Positions 61,123-64,000 of a DNA stretch of 64,000 nucleotides are shown here, piece after piece. The stretch is from DRYS01 sp964491605. Lineage in GTDB: Archaea > Thermoproteota > CALKCG01 > B24 > DRYS01. The notes under the pieces are model-generated. The model was given only the letters and a program-made list of their open reading frames with translations. It was not told the origin of the DNA and did not search any database. How positions within the stretch are numbered: the stretch's first letter is position 1; the number at the start of each line of letters is the position of its first letter. The position numbers and the translations under genes are program-made. The DNA lies in the NCBI GenBank assembly GCA_964491605.1, contig CAZBGY010000006.1:11316-75315 (forward strand), in the 5' to 3' direction.

Positions 61123-63090
61123 ATGGTTCGGCCTAGGAGAGCTGTTTTGATAGGGCTCGATGCACCTATAGCTAGTAGGGTTTACGGCTATGCTGTGAGG
61201 GGATTCCTACCAGCTTTAAAGAGACTTATAGAGAGCGGCGTCTATATGGAGAATTATCTCGTTCCATACCCTACTGTGACCCCTGAGAATTGGACCACTA
61301 TAGCGACTGGTGCTCATATAGGTACTCATGGTATAACTGGTTTCTGGGTTCATATACCCGGTGAGGATATATATGCTGTTAGGTCTGCTTGGAATACAGA
61401 TCTTTGTCAAGCTGAATATCTATGGGATGCTGCTGAAAAGGTTGGCTTGAAGAGCATACTAGTGAATTGGCCTTGTAGCTATCCTGCAACCGTGAAATCT
61501 AGCTATCAACTGTGGGGTACTGGTCTAGCTCCTAATGAATGGAGGACAGATAGGGAGAAAGGTATACTCTACGTTGCGGATCTAGCTGATGGTCAATTAT
61601 TCTCTACGTACGATATACCCTTCGCCTCTAAGATATCTTTAAGGAAAGCTTCGAATTGGGTAGGTTTAGATCCGAGTATTAAGTCCTTGGAAGCTGAACT
61701 TAAGCTAAATTATAGTGCATGTAGGAAGGCTGGTGAAATTGGTGAGAAACGCTCGAAGGTTAGATCGCCTGATAGATGGTTCATGTTAGTATTAGATACT
61801 CATGGATCAGGATACGATAAAGTCTTACTTTCCAAATCTAAGGATTTGAAGGATGTCTTCGTAGAGCTATCTCCAGGTTCATGGAGCCCTGTAGTAGTAG
61901 ATGAATTCCTAACGGATGAGGGTATTAGGAAGGGAGCTTTTAGATGCAAGCTTCTAGAATTGAGTAGGGATGGGTATAGGATACGTCTACTGGTTACACC
62001 TATATGCAATCTAGAGGGCTACTCATATCCTCCGGGTTTATCATCTGAGTTTAGTAAGGTTAATCCCTTAGCCCCTCCAAGCCATATATTCTTCGATGGC
62101 TTGGGTTGGGGCTGGTACGATGTAGATACATACCTAGAGCTATTGGAGATGGAGCATAGATGTCTATCAGATGCGGCTGTCTATCTTATGAAGAATAAAG
62201 ATTGGAATTTACTGTTCATGCATATGCATGCACCGGATTGGATGTACCACTATGCTATACCGATAGAGAAGTGGGATCCATCGAGTCCATGGTATGAAGG
62301 GGAGGAGAAGGCTAAACTATATGAAAGGGTGGAGCTTGAGACCTACAAAATTATAGATAATGCTATAGGTAGGATAATCGAAGCTGCAGGTAGCGATTCA
62401 CTTATAATAATCGTCTCTGATCATGGAGCGAGAGCTAAAGGATATGAATTCTCACCCGTAGAGGCTCTAGCTGAAGCCGGTTTAATCACCTTCAAGGAGA
62501 CAGAACACGGTAGAATTATAGATCTAGATAGATCTCTAGCGATACCCGCTCATGGCCCATGGATATATGTAAACCTTAAAGGTAAGTATAGGCATGGCGT
62601 AGTCGAGCCATCGGAATACGAGAAGGTTCAGGATAAAATAATAGATGCCCTATATAGCTATACTGATCCTAAGACTGGTAGAAAACCTATAGCTCTAGCA
62701 ATCAAGAAGAGGGATGCAATCCTCCTAGGATTGTACGGCGATAGAATAGGCGACGTAGTATACGCTGTTAAAGATGATTACGGAGAACATCATGGACAGC
62801 TACCTACATGCGAATATGGTGTAGGATCGCTTAAAGGTTTACTGATAATATCAGGTCCAGGTATAAGGAAAGGTGTAACGTTAGATAGAGTAGTATATGC
62901 GACAGATATAGTACCCACCATATGCTATCTACTAGGGATACCGCCACCAAGAAACGCTGAAGGCTCGATAATATACAGTATATTAGAGGAGGAATCACAG
63001 ATATCTAAGATGGATAAGCATATATATGAACATATGGATATAGAATCTCCTAGAAAATGGACTCTAGGATCTTATCAGGTAGAGAGTTAG
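61123..63090 (+). CDS. alkaline-phosphatase-superfamily phosphodiesterase/pyrophosphatase-like
   Basis: A 655-residue protein of the type I phosphodiesterase/nucleotide pyrophosphatase group. The metal and nucleophile regions are LIGLDAP (residues 9-15) and PTVTPENWTTIATG (50-63, Thr53 expected nucleophile), with IIIVSDHGARAKGYE and DYGEHHGQLP completing the metal site. No signal peptide or membrane helix is obvious. Related archaeal proteins are often annotated as nucleotide pyrophosphatases or phosphoglycerate-mutase-like; the substrate is unknown. Confidence 0.85.
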   Translation: MVRPRRAVLIGLDAPIASRVYGYAVRGFLPALKRLIESGVYMENYLVPYPTVTPENWTTIATGAHIGTHGITGFWVHIPGEDIYAVRSAWNTDLCQAEYLWDAAEKVGLKSILVNWPCSYPATVKSSYQLWGTGLAPNEWRTDREKGILYVADLADGQLFSTYDIPFASKISLRKASNWVGLDPSIKSLEAELKLNYSACRKAGEIGEKRSKVRSPDRWFMLVLDTHGSGYDKVLLSKSKDLKDVFVELSPGSWSPVVVDEFLTDEGIRKGAFRCKLLELSRDGYRIRLLVTPICNLEGYSYPPGLSSEFSKVNPLAPPSHIFFDGLGWGWYDVDTYLELLEMEHRCLSDAAVYLMKNKDWNLLFMHMHAPDWMYHYAIPIEKWDPSSPWYEGEEKAKLYERVELETYKIIDNAIGRIIEAAGSDSLIIIVSDHGARAKGYEFSPVEALAEAGLITFKETEHGRIIDLDRSLAIPAHGPWIYVNLKGKYRHGVVEPSEYEKVQDKIIDALYSYTDPKTGRKPIALAIKKRDAILLGLYGDRIGDVVYAVKDDYGEHHGQLPTCEYGVGSLKGLLIISGPGIRKGVTLDRVVYATDIVPTICYLLGIPPPRNAEGSIIYSILEEESQISKMDKHIYEHMDIESPRKWTLGSYQVES

Positions 63091-63160
63091 GATCGAATAG
63101 ATGGGCGTATCCTAAGGGCAAGTATATATAGCTGACACTATATGAAGCTAGTATAGAGAG

Positions 63161-63970
63161 TTGCCTAGCAAGATTAGAGTTAAGATTACGGCTATTATAG
63201 TATCCTGGCTTCTCTCCCTACCTACTATATCGTCCACGTTCTGGCTTCCTATGTGGGTAGCTCTATCGATAATATTTCCCACCATATTCAATTATTTTCC
63301 AGAATCTCCTGCTCCACTTAAGATAGACTGGCTTCCACAATGGGTTTTCCGTATACTCTACATACCATGGATACCTTTCATGATAATACCCGGCTCAGAA
63401 TGGCTTACAGAATACCTTCTACTACCATGGCTATGGACTAATACCCCGATTATGATCCTCATAACGACTGTAAGACCTATATTGACGCTTGGTGGATTCC
63501 TATTCTTCATCGGAAGCCTAGCTCAACTCATAATCTGTAAACGTAAGGGTGTTAAGCTTGTAACCTACGGATTCTACGGTATAGTACGGCATCCACAGTA
63601 TCTAGGGATATTCATATGGACGTTTGGACATATACTCTACGCACTTCCCTTATTCTTAAGACCTGCAGATATCATAGCATGGATAACACTAGTATACCTA
63701 TACATACTGCTAGCTAAGAGTGAAGAAAAGAATCTCCTAAAGATATTTGGAGAGGATTATGCAAGATATAGGAAACGTACACCATTCATAATACCCTTCA
63801 CATCAGCTAAGTTATCCGAATTCATATCGAGGTTCATCGAACGTTACATACCCAGGGATAGATCGAAGAATATTATAGTTACGATCATGGTGTATATTGC
63901 AACTATAGCGATCATAGCATGCCTATCGTATGGTAGGACGTATTGCTTCAGAGATAAGCCTCCAATCTAA
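63161..63970 (+). CDS. membrane methyltransferase (isoprenylcysteine carboxyl/phospholipid methyltransferase family)
   Basis: A 269-residue polytopic protein with about six helices. The C-terminal methyltransferase signature is YGFYGIVRHPQYLGIFIWTFG followed by EEKNLLKIFGEDYARYRKRTPFIIP, typical of the ICMT/PEMT-like membrane methyltransferases that use SAM. The substrate could be a lipid or prenylated molecule. TTG start. No neighbour informs its role. Confidence 0.85.
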   Translation: MPSKIRVKITAIIVSWLLSLPTISSTFWLPMWVALSIIFPTIFNYFPESPAPLKIDWLPQWVFRILYIPWIPFMIIPGSEWLTEYLLLPWLWTNTPIMILITTVRPILTLGGFLFFIGSLAQLIICKRKGVKLVTYGFYGIVRHPQYLGIFIWTFGHILYALPLFLRPADIIAWITLVYLYILLAKSEEKNLLKIFGEDYARYRKRTPFIIPFTSAKLSEFISRFIERYIPRDRSKNIIVTIMVYIATIAIIACLSYGRTYCFRDKPPI

Positions 63971-63976
63971 ACGTAT

Positions 63977-64000
63977 TTAGCTTCCACTCTCCTCAGCTAT
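63977..64000 (-). CDS. possible 3' end of a gene running out of the window
   Basis: On the minus strand the last bases read as an open frame ending IAEESGS-stop (TAA at 63977-63979), so the C-terminus of a further gene may begin here. Only eight codons are visible, and chance is a real possibility. Confidence 0.2.
   Translation of the reverse strand: MAEESGS

Noticed and set aside
1..64000. CRISPR arrays, insertion sequences, prophage or inteins
   Set aside because: No regularly spaced repeats, transposase, integrase, capsid or intein motifs were seen in reading the window; RfcS and RfcL are uninterrupted.

Overview
This window comes from a thermophilic archaeon, most likely of the Thermoproteota (TACK) side. 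Evidence: an Orc1/Cdc6 initiator, clamp-loader genes rfcS and rfcL, an archaeal histone, a thermosome, ribosomal proteins eL44 and uL22, archease, LysW-type amino-acid biosynthesis, a tungsten aldehyde oxidoreductase, TATA-box promoters with short or absent leaders, and many TTG/GTG starts. A run of exactly 100 N at 60891-60990 is a scaffold gap, so the source is probably a metagenome assembly. The genome is compact: neighbours often overlap, including at convergent 3' ends. I recognised no IS element, prophage, rRNA or CRISPR array.

Layout. 0-3.5 kb: argG, lysW, lysZ, lysK (LysW-carried arginine/lysine synthesis). 3.5-8.2 kb: orc1/cdc6, a YbjQ-like protein, and an rfcS-rfcL-mfnB operon that ties the clamp loader to a methanofuran-biosynthesis enzyme. 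8.3-12.8 kb: a large membrane-anchored surface protein and a GH3 glucosidase. 12.8-16.6 kb: a possible PAC4-like protein, an HD hydrolase, a divergent thymidylate-kinase-like protein, eL44, a small Lrp/AsnC-type protein whose gene is interrupted by a 22-nt intron, and a PAC2 protein. 16.7-25.6 kb: tungsten aldehyde oxidoreductase with its divergent radical-SAM partner, GH42, GH29, a cation exchanger, tRNA-Thr and a Gfo/Idh oxidoreductase. 25.6-26.0 kb: a hairpin-rich noncoding stretch. 26.0-38.4 kb: archease, PGI/PMI, a dolichyl-phosphate GlcNAc-1-P transferase-like protein, uL22, thioredoxin, glycerate kinase, nadC, a Dph6-like ligase, an MtaD-type deaminase and an Lhr helicase. 38.5-44.2 kb: a mini-FtsX permease, leuCDBA and a LysE exporter. 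44-50.5 kb: an atypical sulfatase-like protein, TatD, a QueT-like protein, speD-speE and pyrB. 50.5-55 kb: etfB-etfA-FAD dehydrogenase and a BNR-repeat protein. 55-64 kb: histone, thermosome, tRNA-Glu, an AK6-like kinase, a zinc ribbon, an Lsm protein, nadX, a URO-D-like protein, the gap, an alkaline-phosphatase-superfamily protein and a membrane methyltransferase.

How it fits together. GH3, GH42, GH29, the BNR protein, Gfo/Idh, PGI/PMI, aldehyde oxidoreductase and glycerate kinase suggest use of plant- or glycan-derived sugars through a branched Entner-Doudoroff-like route. This is inference; none of the glycosidases has a visible signal peptide. The Etf-FAD dehydrogenase trio suggests oxidation of a 2-hydroxy acid.

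The strongest unusual signal is at 15876-15897. This 22-nt insert sits in an archaeal bulge-helix-bulge splicing motif, and removing it exactly restores a conserved 76-residue protein. It looks like a very short mRNA intron processed by the tRNA-splicing endonuclease. Two other genes (Dph6-like and LysE-like) have conserved N-termini with no ATG, GTG or TTG start.
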